DNA of 64,000 bases from positions 1 through 64,000 of the forward strand of contig SEEM01000002.1 of NCBI GenBank assembly GCA_004144595.1, written 5' to 3'. This DNA is from Hyphomicrobiales bacterium. GTDB lineage: Bacteria; Pseudomonadota; Alphaproteobacteria; Rhizobiales; Beijerinckiaceae. The notes under the pieces were generated by a model. The model made no database searches and had not been told where the DNA came from. It worked only from the letters and a program-made list of their open reading frames with translations. Shown one piece after another: positions 37,675-45,881 of this stretch. Position 1 is the first letter of the stretch. Each line of letters starts with the position of its first letter. Position numbers and translations under genes: made by a program.

Positions 37675-38577
37675 ATGGACCCGACCCGCTCCTTCCAGGG
37701 GCTGCTCTTGACGCTGCAGCGCTTCTGGTCCGAGCGAGGTTGCGTGGTGCTGCAGCCCTACGACATGGAGGTCGGCGCCGGCACCTCCCATCCCGGCACG
37801 ATGCTGCGCTCGCTTGGGCCGAAGCCCTGGCGGGCAGCCTATGTCCAGCCCTCGCGCCGGCCCAAGGACGGCCGCTATGGCGAGAACCCCAACCGGCTGC
37901 AGCATTATTACCAGTTCCAGGTCATCCTGAAGCCGAACCCGCCGAACCTTCAGGAGCTCTATCTCCAGTCGCTCGAAGCCATCGGCATCGACATGCTCCT
38001 GCACGATATCCGCTTCGTCGAGGACGATTGGGAGAACCCGACGCTGGGCGCCTGGGGCCTCGGCTGGGAGTGTTGGTGCGACGGCATGGAAGTCAGCCAG
38101 TTCACCTATTTCCAGCAGGTCGCCGGCATCGAATGCGCGCCCGTCTCCGGCGAGCTGACCTACGGCCTCGAACGCCTCGCCTGCTACCTGCAGAATGTCG
38201 AGAGCATCATGGAGCTCAATTTCAACGGGCTGGAAGGCGACGAGAAGGTCACTTATCGCGACGTCTTCCTGCAGGCCGAGCAGGAGTATTCCCGCTACAA
38301 TTTCGAATATGCCGATACCGATGCCCTGTTCAGGCGTTTCGCCGAGGCGGAGGCCGAGTGCCGCGCCCTCCTGCAAAAGGGCGAGGCCGGCGAGCGGCAT
38401 CTCATGGTCCAGCCGGCTTACGACCAGTGCCTCAAGGCCGGCCATACCTTCAACCTGCTTGATGCGCGCGGGGTGATCTCGGTCACCGAGCGGCAGAGCT
38501 ACATCCTGCGCGTGCGCGAGCTCGCCAAGGCCTGCGGCGCGGCCTGGCTGAAGACCGCCGGCGGGGGAGCGAACTAA
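37675..38577 (+). CDS. glyQ: Glycyl-tRNA synthetase alpha subunit
   Basis: Catalytic subunit of the tetrameric bacterial GlyRS. The 300-residue chain shows [55 protein letters not shown] and [20 protein letters not shown], all standard GlyQ motifs. The ATG at 37675 has no ribosome site; an in-frame TTG at 37621 preceded by GGAAGG is an alternative adding 18 residues. Its TAA stop forms the left edge of the inverted-repeat element that separates it from glyS. Confidence 0.95.
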   Translation: MDPTRSFQGLLLTLQRFWSERGCVVLQPYDMEVGAGTSHPGTMLRSLGPKPWRAAYVQPSRRPKDGRYGENPNRLQHYYQFQVILKPNPPNLQELYLQSLEAIGIDMLLHDIRFVEDDWENPTLGAWGLGWECWCDGMEVSQFTYFQQVAGIECAPVSGELTYGLERLACYLQNVESIMELNFNGLEGDEKVTYRDVFLQAEQEYSRYNFEYADTDALFRRFAEAEAECRALLQKGEAGERHLMVQPAYDQCLKAGHTFNLLDARGVISVTERQSYILRVRELAKACGAAWLKTAGGGAN

Positions 38578-38842
38578 GGGTCTGTACCCACTATGGATGA
38601 CGTTCTGATCGGGCCAAAATGCCCGAGAGCAAGGAGGCGCCCGCCGCCCGATGCCCTGGGCATCGGGCAAGGGACCGACACAGCTGTCGGGCATTTTGGC
38701 CCGACCCCGAAGGGGCGCGGGCCTTTTGATCGGCCGGTGCGTCGCGCGACCTTGCAAACCCGACGGTTTGCTGCGGCCACGCTCCTGCCCGCCGATCAAA
38801 ATGCCCGGCGTCAGAACGCCATCCATAGTGGGTACAGACCCT
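38577..38842. mobile_element. MITE-like inverted-repeat element between glyQ and glyS
   Basis: The outer ends 38577-38608 and 38811-38842 are inverted copies matching at 31 of 32 bases (GGGTCTGTACCCACTATGG in the left one). Nested inside are a perfect 16-base inverted repeat (GGGCCAAAATGCCCGA at 38611 and its complement at 38687), a palindrome at 38647-38667 (CCCGATGCCCTGGGCATCGG), and TTTTGATCGGC at 38724 with its complement at 38791. A TAA trinucleotide flanks both ends, possibly a target duplication; the left one is the glyQ stop. No transposase is encoded, so it would be a non-autonomous element or structured repeat. Confidence 0.75.
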
Positions 38843-38843
38843 A

Positions 38844-41237
38844 ATGCCCGATCTTCTCCTTGAACTGTTCTCCGAGGAAATCCCCGCGCGCATGCAGCGC
38901 AAGGCGGCCGACGACCTGAAGAAGCTCGTCACCGATGCGCTGGTCGAGCGCGGCCTCGTCTATGAAGGCGCGAAAGCTTTCGCGACGCCGCGCCGGCTCG
39001 CGCTGCATATCGCCGGCCTGCCTGTGCGTGGCCGTGACGTGCGCGAGGAGCGGAAAGGCCCGCGCGTCGGTGCGCCGGACGCCGCCGTGCAGGGCTTCCT
39101 CAAGGCTGCCGGCCTGGCCTCGCTCGATCAGGCGACGATCGTCAGCGACCCGAAGAAGGGCGACTCTTACGTCGCTATCATCGAGAAGCCCGGCCAGGAG
39201 ACCGTAGCAGCCATCGCCGAGATCGTCCCGGCCGTGATCCGGTCCTTCCCCTGGCCGAAATCGATGCGCTGGGGCAAGGCATCGGCGGCCGGCGCAAGCC
39301 TGCGCTGGGTGCGCCCGCTGCACTCGATCCTCTGCACCTTCGGCGCAGCCGAGGTCGAGGACCCGGAGATCGTGCCCTTCGAGGTCGACGGCATCGTCTC
39401 CGGCAACGCAACCCGTGGCCACCGCTTCCATGCGCCTGCGACCATCACGGTGAAGCGCCTGGAGGACTACGTCGCCTCGCTCGAGAAGGCGAAGGTCGTT
39501 CTGGACGCCGACCGGCGCAAGGAGATCATCCTCACCGACGCCCGCAACCTCGCCTTTGCGCAGGGGCTCGACCTCGTCGAGGACGAGGGGCTGCTGGAGG
39601 AGGTCGCCGGCCTCGTCGAATGGCCGATCGTGCTGATGGGCTCCTTCGAGGAGCGCTTCCTCGACATCCCCGGCGAGGTGATCCGCGCCACGATCCGCGC
39701 CAACCAGAAATGCTTCGTGCTGCGTGATCCCGCGACCGGGACCATCGCCAACCGCTTCCTGTTGACCGCGAACCTGGCCGCCAGCGATGGCGGCGCGGCG
39801 ATCGTCGCCGGTAATGAGCGGGTTGTCCGTGCGCGCCTGTCGGATGCCGCCTATTTCTGGCAAACCGATCGCGGCGCGCTGCCGGACATCGATACGCTCA
39901 AGGAGAGCGCCGAAAAGCTCGGACTCGATCTGGCAAAACCGCTCGACCAGCGCATGGCCAAGCTCGACAAGCTCGGCGTCGTCTTCCACGCCAAGCTCGG
40001 CACGCAAGGCGAGCGCGTCCAGCGCATCGCAGCGCTGGCGCGGGAACTGGCGCCGATCGTCGGCGCCGATCCCGACAAGGCCGAGCGCGCCGCCAGGCTC
40101 GCCAAAGCCGACCTGCCGACCGAGATGGTCGGCGAGTTCCCGGAGCTGCAGGGCCTTATGGGCCGGAAATATGCGGAATTGCAGGGCGAGGACGCTTCGG
40201 TCGCCGCGGCGGTCGAGGAGCACTACAAGCCGCTCGGTCCGTCCGATCGCGTGCCGACCGATCCGGTTTCGGTGGCGGTGGCGCTGGCCGACAAGCTCGA
40301 CACTCTGGTGGGTTTCTGGGCCATCGACGAGAAACCGACCGGGAGCAAGGATCCTTATGCGCTGCGAAGGGCTGCGCTGGGCGTGATCAGGTTGGTGGTT
40401 GAGAATGGAGCACGGCTTAGTCTCAACCAGCCGATCGACACAACTCTTGACCTTTTGGTTGTGCAGCGGGGTACCGAACCGCTTCAGCAGGCGATCACAT
40501 CTGCAAGAAAGACCTTCGGCGAAGCACTCTCATTGGCCGAAATCGTTCGGCTCTTGAATGAAAAGATAAGGCTCGAACAAACACAAATCACAAAAGAAAA
40601 GCTTGCTTTGTATGGAAGAGCAGACGACCTCCTCTCCTTCTTCCACGACCGCCTAAAGGTCATGCTCCGCGATCAAGGCGCGCGGCACGATCTCGTCGAT
40701 GCGGTGTTGGGAGAGGGGCAGTCGGCAATCGGCGGTCTGCAGTCGGAAGGCACAACCGCCGGCGCCAAGACTGCCCACATCCCACTGCCGACTGCCCAAA
40801 GCGACGACCTGCTCCTCATCACCCGCCGCGTCGCCGCGCTCGGCCGCTTCCTCGACACCGAGGACGGAAAGAACCTGCTCGCGGGCTACAAGCGCGCCGC
40901 CAATATCCTCAAGGCCGAGGAGAAGAAGGACGGGGAGGGCGCCTTCGCCGCTGCTCCCGACCTGCACCTCATCGCCGATGCCGGCCTGATCGAGGAGAAG
41001 GCGCTGGCCGTCGCACTCGCGCAGGCGACGCCGAAGGCGCAAGGCTCCGTCGCCGCCGAGGATTACGAGGGCGCCATGGCCGCGCTCGCCGAAATCCGCC
41101 CGGCGGTCGATGCCTTCTTCGACAAGGTCACGGTCAACGATGCCGATCCGGCCTTGCGCGCCAACCGCCTGAAGCTGCTCAACCAGCTCCGCCAGGCGAC
41201 GCGCGCGGTCGCGGATTTCGATCGCATCGCCGGCTAA
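38844..41237 (+). CDS. glyS: Glycyl-tRNA synthetase beta subunit
   Basis: tRNA-recognising subunit of GlyRS. The 797-residue protein begins [20 protein letters not shown] and shows [46 protein letters not shown] [26 protein letters not shown], and the [15 protein letters not shown] block. Longer than the common size of about 690-750. Two stretches explain this: a low-GC segment (about 40390-40625, residues 516-594) and a palindromic insert (40711-40802). The ATG is one base past the upstream inverted-repeat element, so coupling with glyQ has been lost and there is no clear ribosome site. Confidence 0.95.
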   Translation: MPDLLLELFSEEIPARMQRKAADDLKKLVTDALVERGLVYEGAKAFATPRRLALHIAGLPVRGRDVREERKGPRVGAPDAAVQGFLKAAGLASLDQATIVSDPKKGDSYVAIIEKPGQETVAAIAEIVPAVIRSFPWPKSMRWGKASAAGASLRWVRPLHSILCTFGAAEVEDPEIVPFEVDGIVSGNATRGHRFHAPATITVKRLEDYVASLEKAKVVLDADRRKEIILTDARNLAFAQGLDLVEDEGLLEEVAGLVEWPIVLMGSFEERFLDIPGEVIRATIRANQKCFVLRDPATGTIANRFLLTANLAASDGGAAIVAGNERVVRARLSDAAYFWQTDRGALPDIDTLKESAEKLGLDLAKPLDQRMAKLDKLGVVFHAKLGTQGERVQRIAALARELAPIVGADPDKAERAARLAKADLPTEMVGEFPELQGLMGRKYAELQGEDASVAAAVEEHYKPLGPSDRVPTDPVSVAVALADKLDTLVGFWAIDEKPTGSKDPYALRRAALGVIRLVVENGARLSLNQPIDTTLDLLVVQRGTEPLQQAITSARKTFGEALSLAEIVRLLNEKIRLEQTQITKEKLALYGRADDLLSFFHDRLKVMLRDQGARHDLVDAVLGEGQSAIGGLQSEGTTAGAKTAHIPLPTAQSDDLLLITRRVAALGRFLDTEDGKNLLAGYKRAANILKAEEKKDGEGAFAAAPDLHLIADAGLIEEKALAVALAQATPKAQGSVAAEDYEGAMAALAEIRPAVDAFFDKVTVNDADPALRANRLKLLNQLRQATRAVADFDRIAG
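40711..40802 (+). repeat. In-frame palindromic insert within glyS
   Basis: GGGCAGTCGGCA near 40716-40727 and TGCCGACTGCCC at 40786-40797 are inverted, with further AGTCGG/CTGCCC repeats between them. The segment encodes about 30 residues ([16 protein letters not shown] in it) between DLVDAVLG and [13 protein letters not shown], which are adjacent or nearly so in related GlyS proteins as I recall them. It keeps the reading frame. Confidence 0.6.
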
Positions 41238-41248
41238 GGCGCGGACAG

Positions 41249-41405
41249 CGCGGGGAACCCTCTCCCGGAGGGAGAGGGCAGGGTGAGGGGTCGGCCGCTG
41301 GTCGCCCTTGTCGTGCCCTGACCGCAGCCGCGGTTGGTTCTGCGCCGGACTGGTCCAAGGGCCGACACCTCACCCCTACCCCTCTCCTTACAGGAGAGGG
41401 GTTTT
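41249..41405. repeat. Palindromic repeat, CCCTCTCC family, copy 3
   Basis: GCGGGGAACCCTCTCCCGG at the left, AGAGGGCAGGGTGAGGGG inside, then GCCGACACCTCACCCCTACC and CTCTCCTTACAGGAGAGGGG at the right. Very close to the copy at 24533. Lies just after the glyS stop; the remaining sequence to 41574 shows no gene. Confidence 0.85.
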
Positions 41406-41574
41406 CTGTTTTCGGTTCCCGCGCACTCCTAGGCGCCATCTTTCGCCCCACAACCCCAACTCCGGAACCAATTCCCGACCTGCGACGTTCTGTCGGCGGG
41501 GCTGACTAGCCGCGAATGCGTCGCGGCTGGGCTCCGGGGGGCCGGCTACCGGCCGAGCTAAAGGGCTGTACGCC

Positions 41575-41736
41575 ATGTCTATTCTGATTTCGCTGCTGAT
41601 CACCGTTCTCGTCATCGGCCTGGTGCTCTACCTCGTGCGGATGCTGCCGCTCGACGGGCAGATCAAGAACGTCGTCCAGATCATCGTGATCGTGATCGGC
41701 ATCATCTCGCTGCTGCGCTATCTCGCTGTTTTCTAA
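41575..41736 (+). CDS. Small two-helix membrane protein (Thivi_2564-like)
   Basis: A 53-residue hydrophobic protein with two membrane helices (ILISLLITVLVIGLVLYLV and NVVQIIVIVIGIISLLRYLA) joined by RMLPLDGQIK, the arrangement of the Thivi_2564 family of small membrane proteins. AAGGGC lies upstream of the ATG. Function unknown. A terminator follows 48 bases later. Confidence 0.7.
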   Translation: MSILISLLITVLVIGLVLYLVRMLPLDGQIKNVVQIIVIVIGIISLLRYLAVF

Positions 41737-41783
41737 GGCGATTGACGGCGCCATCGCGCTGGTTCACACTTCGTGAGGTCCAG

Positions 41784-41822
41784 AAGGCCCCGGACGATCC
41801 CGTCCCGGGGCCTTTTCCTTTT
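41784..41822 (+). terminator. Intrinsic terminator or attenuator before urc1
   Basis: AAGGCCCCGG (41784-41793) and CCGGGGCCTT (41805-41814) form a 10-bp stem followed by TTCCTTTTT. It ends only 16 bases before the urc1 ATG, so it either closes the small membrane protein transcript or acts as an attenuator in the urc leader. Confidence 0.75.
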
Positions 41823-41838
41823 TCAGGACGTGACCGCG

Positions 41839-43101
41839 ATGAACGCGCCGAACCGCAACGGCCATATCAGGCTGACCTCCCATCCCGAGCCGGGCGGCGC
41901 CGCCACGCGCTTTCCGATCCGATGGGGCGCTCCGACCGCCATTGAGCGTGGCCCGATCATCGCCTCGACCACCAATCCGGCCGACCGCAACGTCATCGGC
42001 GCCCATGGCGGCTCCTATTCGGTCTATCGCGCGCTGGCGATCTCGGCCCGCGCGATGAACCCGCAGCAGCGTCCGGACCTGACGAACACCTATCCGACCG
42101 CGGAAATCCTGCCGCAGCCGCAATGGGCCGATCCGAAGAGGATCGTCTCGCTCGATCCGTTCGGCCACACGGTGGCGCAGGATTTCGGCAAGCTGATCGG
42201 CGAGGGTATCGATATCCGCCCCTCGATTGCGATCACCAAGGCCAGGCTCAACCTGCCCGAGATCCTCGCGGCGATGGGCGCCCATCGCCTCGCGGCGGAT
42301 GGCCATATCCTGCACAGCACCGGCGATATCAGCGTCACCAAGATCGCGGTCGATCCGGTCTGGTACCTGCCGGGCATCGCCGAGCGCTTCGGCACGAACG
42401 AGAGCGAGCTGCGCCGCACGCTTTTCGAACAGACCGGCGGCATGTATCCCGAGCTGGTGACGCGGCCGGACCTAAAGGTCTTCCTGCCGCCGATCGGCTC
42501 GATCACGGCTTACGTCATGGGCGAGGCCTCTCGGCTCGCCGATCCGAAGACGCGCATCGCCTGCCGCGTCCATGACGAATGCAACGGCTCGGACGTCTTC
42601 GGCTCCGATATCTGCACCTGCCGGCCCTATCTCACCCATGGCATCGAGGAATGCGTGAGGGAGGCGCAGGGCGGCGGCGTCGGCCTGATCGTCTACAACC
42701 GCAAGGAGGGCCGGGCGCTGGGCGAGGTCACAAAATTCCTCGTCTATAACGCCCGCAAGCGGCAGGAGGGCGGCGATTCGGCCGCGACCTATTTCGAGCG
42801 CACCGAATGTGTCGCCGGCGTGCAGGATGCCCGCTTCCAGCAGCTGATGCCCGACGTGCTGCATTGGCTCGGCGTCACCCATATCGACCGGCTGATGTCG
42901 ATGTCGAACATGAAATACGATGCCATGGTCGAGAGCGGCATTGCCATCGGCGAGCGCGTCGCGATTCCGCCGGAGCTGGTCCCGCCCGATGCTTCCGTCG
43001 AGATCGAGGCCAAGAAGGCCGCGGGTTATTATTCGCCCGAGGGCGCTCCCGGCGACAACGCCCTGAAGTCCACGGTCGGCCGCGATCTCGACAAGTTCTG
43101 A
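41839..43101 (+). CDS. urc1: GTP cyclohydrolase II-like protein Urc1 (uracil catabolism)
   Basis: A 420-residue GTP cyclohydrolase II homologue. The zinc site is intact: HDECNGSDVFGSDICTC keeps C-X10-C-X-C near residue 253. The motif after it is EGRALGEVTKFLVYNARKRQ rather than the EGRGIG of riboflavin-pathway RibA, and there is a long N-terminal part (residues 1-190) absent from RibA. These traits and the next two genes (DUF1688 and upp) match the URC uracil-degradation pathway described in the yeast Lachancea kluyveri and noted in bacteria. The reaction product in that route is not fully worked out. AGGA precedes the ATG. Confidence 0.8.
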   Translation: MNAPNRNGHIRLTSHPEPGGAATRFPIRWGAPTAIERGPIIASTTNPADRNVIGAHGGSYSVYRALAISARAMNPQQRPDLTNTYPTAEILPQPQWADPKRIVSLDPFGHTVAQDFGKLIGEGIDIRPSIAITKARLNLPEILAAMGAHRLAADGHILHSTGDISVTKIAVDPVWYLPGIAERFGTNESELRRTLFEQTGGMYPELVTRPDLKVFLPPIGSITAYVMGEASRLADPKTRIACRVHDECNGSDVFGSDICTCRPYLTHGIEECVREAQGGGVGLIVYNRKEGRALGEVTKFLVYNARKRQEGGDSAATYFERTECVAGVQDARFQQLMPDVLHWLGVTHIDRLMSMSNMKYDAMVESGIAIGERVAIPPELVPPDASVEIEAKKAAGYYSPEGAPGDNALKSTVGRDLDKF

Positions 43102-43129
43102 ATTCTGCCCACGCCTGCCCGAGTTGACG

Positions 43130-44347
43130 ATGCCCGACCGCGACCCCGAGGCGTTCCGCGCCCTGTTGAAACCCACGGCCGTGCGCGAGCGCGCGCAGGA
43201 GATGCTGGAGCTCGGGCTTGCGGGCAAGCTGCTGCATTTCAGCTTGCAGCCGGACCGACTCGAAGCTTGTGCCGACTATGTGCTGGAGACGATCCGCGCG
43301 AATTATCCGACACTCGACATCCCTTTTCATGCCCGCTGGCGCCATTTCACCTGCGAAGGCGCGGATCGCTGGAAGGCGCTCGACCGCGAGGCCAATTTCG
43401 CCGACCCGGCTGCGCGCGGCCGCGCAGCCTATGATCTCGCCGTCGTCAGCGTGCTGCTCGATGCCGGCGCCGGGCCGGACTGGCGTTATCGCGACGCCGC
43501 GAGCGGCCGCGAGATCGGCCGCTCGGAAGGGCTGGCGCTCGCCTCGCTCGACATGTTCGCCGCAGGCCTCTTCTCCAGCGATCCGGCCGATCCCCTGCGA
43601 GCCGATGCGCAGGCGCTGATGCATTTCGACACGGCCGTGCTGGCCAAGGGCTTCCAGGCGGGGCCGGACAATCCGCTGCTGGCGCTCGATGGGCGCGCCG
43701 CTCTGCTCAACCGCCTCGGCGAGGAACTGGAAAGGCAGGGGCTGTCGCGGCCCGGCGACCTCTTCGACCGCTTCGTCGCGTCAGCCGATACCGGGACACT
43801 ACGGGCGCCGCATATGCTCGGCGAAGTGCTCGACGCCTTCGGCGGCATCTGGCCCTCGCGCCTGACGCTGTCCGGCGTGGCGCTTGGCGATACCTGGCGC
43901 CACCCGCTGATCGCAGCCGGAAAGCCGACCGCGGGGCTCGTTCCCTTCCACAAGCTCTCGCAATGGCTGACCTATTCGCTGATCGAGCCGCTGGAATGGG
44001 CCGGGATCACGGTGGTCGATATCGACGAGATGACCGGCCTCCCAGAGTACCGCAATGGCGGGCTCTTCCTGGACAGCGGCGTCATCGCGCTGAAGGACGA
44101 GGCGGACCGGACGAAGGCGCATGAGGTCTCATCGCCGCTCGTCGTGGAATGGCGGGCGCTGACCGTTGCCCTGCTCGACGAGATCGGCGCTCTCATTCGC
44201 CAGCGCCTCGGCCGTTCGCGCGAGGAACTCCCGCTCGCCAAGGTGCTCGAAGGCGGGACCTGGGCTGCCGGCCGCCGGATCGCGCGCGAAAAGCGTGTGG
44301 ATGGCGGTCCGCCCTTGACCATCGTCAGCGATGGCACGGTATTTTGA
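43130..44347 (+). CDS. urc4: URC4/urg3-family protein (DUF1688)
   Basis: A 405-residue DUF1688 protein, the family that contains URC4, needed for growth on uracil as nitrogen source in yeast. Recognisable blocks are LHFSLQPDRLEACADYVLET, IPFHARWRHFTCEGADRW, PAARGRAAYDLAVVSVLLDAG, RLGEELERQ and LPEYRNGGLFLDSGVI. The biochemical activity is unknown. The ATG at 43130 is preferred to an in-frame TTG at 43124. It lies 28 bases after urc1 and 41 before upp, the standard URC gene order. Confidence 0.85.
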   Translation: MPDRDPEAFRALLKPTAVRERAQEMLELGLAGKLLHFSLQPDRLEACADYVLETIRANYPTLDIPFHARWRHFTCEGADRWKALDREANFADPAARGRAAYDLAVVSVLLDAGAGPDWRYRDAASGREIGRSEGLALASLDMFAAGLFSSDPADPLRADAQALMHFDTAVLAKGFQAGPDNPLLALDGRAALLNRLGEELERQGLSRPGDLFDRFVASADTGTLRAPHMLGEVLDAFGGIWPSRLTLSGVALGDTWRHPLIAAGKPTAGLVPFHKLSQWLTYSLIEPLEWAGITVVDIDEMTGLPEYRNGGLFLDSGVIALKDEADRTKAHEVSSPLVVEWRALTVALLDEIGALIRQRLGRSREELPLAKVLEGGTWAAGRRIAREKRVDGGPPLTIVSDGTVF

Positions 44348-44388
44348 GGGTAAGGCCAAGTGCGAGAAGATAGAGGGGTAAACGGCGT

Positions 44389-45030
44389 ATGACTTCGAGC
44401 CAGGACGGCGTCACCGTCGTCGACCACCCGCTGGTCCAGCACAAGCTCACGCTGATGCGCGAGAAGGATCGCTCCACCAAGAGCTTTCGCCAGCTCCTCA
44501 ACGAAATCGGCATGCTGCTCTGCTACGAGGTGACGCGCGACCTTCCGCTCGAACTGATCGAGATCGAGACGCCGCTGCAGACGTCGATGCAGCCGGTCAT
44601 CTCCGGCAAGAAGCTGGTCTTCGCCCCGATCCTGCGCGCCGGCGTCGGCTTTCTCGACGGCATGCTGGAGCTGGTTCCGGCCGCGCGCGTCGCCCATATC
44701 GGGCTTTACCGCGATCCCGACACGCTCCAGGCCGTCGAATATTACTTCAAGGCGCCGTCCGATATCGCCGATCGCATGATCGTGGTGATGGACCCCATGC
44801 TGGCGACTGCGAACTCGGCCGTCGCGGCGGTGGAGCGCCTGAAGGAACGTGGTGCCAAGGACCTGCGCTTCATGTGCCTGCTGGCCGCACCGGAAGGCAT
44901 CGCGCGCTTGCGCGGGGCCCATCCCGATGTCCGGATCTGGACGGCGGCGATCGACGAGCGGCTTAACGAGCACGGCTATATCGTGCCAGGTCTCGGCGAT
45001 GCCGGCGATCGTATGTTCGGTACGCGCTAG
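44389..45030 (+). CDS. upp: Uracil phosphoribosyltransferase
   Basis: Converts uracil and PRPP to UMP, the entry step of the URC route and of salvage. The 213-residue protein shows [52 protein letters not shown] and the uracil-binding [16 protein letters not shown] at the C-terminus. The PRPP loop reads [14 protein letters not shown]; the glycine usually found after ATx in DPMLATGGS or DPMLATGNS is alanine here. In other respects it is an ordinary Upp. Last gene of urc1-urc4-upp, closed by a terminator. Confidence 0.95.
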   Translation: MTSSQDGVTVVDHPLVQHKLTLMREKDRSTKSFRQLLNEIGMLLCYEVTRDLPLELIEIETPLQTSMQPVISGKKLVFAPILRAGVGFLDGMLELVPAARVAHIGLYRDPDTLQAVEYYFKAPSDIADRMIVVMDPMLATANSAVAAVERLKERGAKDLRFMCLLAAPEGIARLRGAHPDVRIWTAAIDERLNEHGYIVPGLGDAGDRMFGTR

Positions 45031-45142
45031 AGTATCGGACTCTTCAGCCAAGTGCTCCAGCGCTTGGATTTTGCATCGGCTTTCCAGAATACCACGCGGC
45101 CGTTTAAGGGCCGATGCTGGACAGCCTCTGCCGGGAACGCGA

Positions 45143-45173
45143 AAAGCCCGCCCGGTAAGGGGCGGGCTTTCCT
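45143..45173 (+). terminator. Intrinsic terminator of the urc operon
   Basis: AAAGCCCGCCC and GGGCGGGCTTT form an 11-bp stem with a short loop, followed by CCTTT. The A-run on the left also lets it work for the convergent DUF1236 gene. Confidence 0.82.
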
Positions 45174-45207
45174 TTCGATTCAGGTGCCGCCTAAACCGAA
45201 GTGCCGA

Positions 45208-45642
45208 TCATTCGATGATCTGAACGATACGGCGGCTCTGCGGCTCGACGATCACGGTCCGGTCGTTCACGACCGTATAGCGATAATTCGAGGCGTTCGG
45301 AGCATAGTCGGACGGCAGCGCGTGGTAGACGACGCCCTGCTGCGGCAGCACCGTGCCGACGGCGACCGGCTCCGCATAGGTGTAGGACGGGACGCGCTGC
45401 TGAACCACATAGGTGCGGAACTTCGGCTCAGCCGCATCGCCGACGATGGCGCCAACAACAGCCCCGCCGACACCGCCGACGACTGCACCGACCGGGCCAC
45501 CGACGATGGCGCCACCGACCGCGCCGGTTGCGGCACCGCTGGTCGCGCCGCCGACCGCGCCGCCGGAAGGCTGCTGGCCCTGAGCAAAGGCAACCGCGGG
45601 AGTGATGGCAAGCGCGGCAACGAGAGCAAGCTTCTTGATCAT
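45208..45642 (-). CDS. DUF1236 domain exported protein
   Basis: A 144-residue protein with a signal peptide (MIKKLALVAALAITPAVAFA), a Gly/Ala/Val-rich membrane-seeking segment of GAVGGAIVGGPVGAVVGG type at residues 30-65 and a C-terminal DUF1236 domain (VGTVLPQQGVVYHALPSDY, YRYTVVNDRTVIVEPQSRRI). The glycine-zipper segment may oligomerise or insert in the outer membrane. AAAGGAAA precedes the ATG at 45642. Function unknown; frequent in Rhizobiales. Confidence 0.82.
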   Translation of the reverse strand: MIKKLALVAALAITPAVAFAQGQQPSGGAVGGATSGAATGAVGGAIVGGPVGAVVGGVGGAVVGAIVGDAAEPKFRTYVVQQRVPSYTYAEPVAVGTVLPQQGVVYHALPSDYAPNASNYRYTVVNDRTVIVEPQSRRIVQIIE

Positions 45643-45830
45643 GGGATGTTTCCTTTCGAAGCTAATCTTCGGCGAGACAACCACATCGTGTCGGAACAGT
45701 TCCAAAAAACCCGGTCACGAGATGTTAACGTGCGGTAACCGGCGCCAGAAAGAGCTTCCATACCAGAGGCTTGCCAGGTCATCGCCGAAGCGTGCCCAGC
45801 GCGCGACGGATATCGCGCGGCTTTCAAACG

Positions 45831-45856
45831 AAAAACGGCGGGCCGGGCGCCCGCCG
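45831..45856 (-). terminator. Intrinsic terminator of the tct operon
   Basis: CGGCGGGC (45836-45843) and GCCCGCCG (45849-45856) form an 8-bp stem; on the minus strand TTTTTCG follows. It lies 25 bases after tctC. Confidence 0.78.
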
Positions 45857-45881
45857 CGTCGTTGTTGAATTCAGGTGGTGC

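Noticed and set aside
38593-38932. Several short frames across the glyQ-glyS gap
   Set aside because: They run through nested inverted repeats, which create mirror-image frames on both strands; none has a ribosome site.
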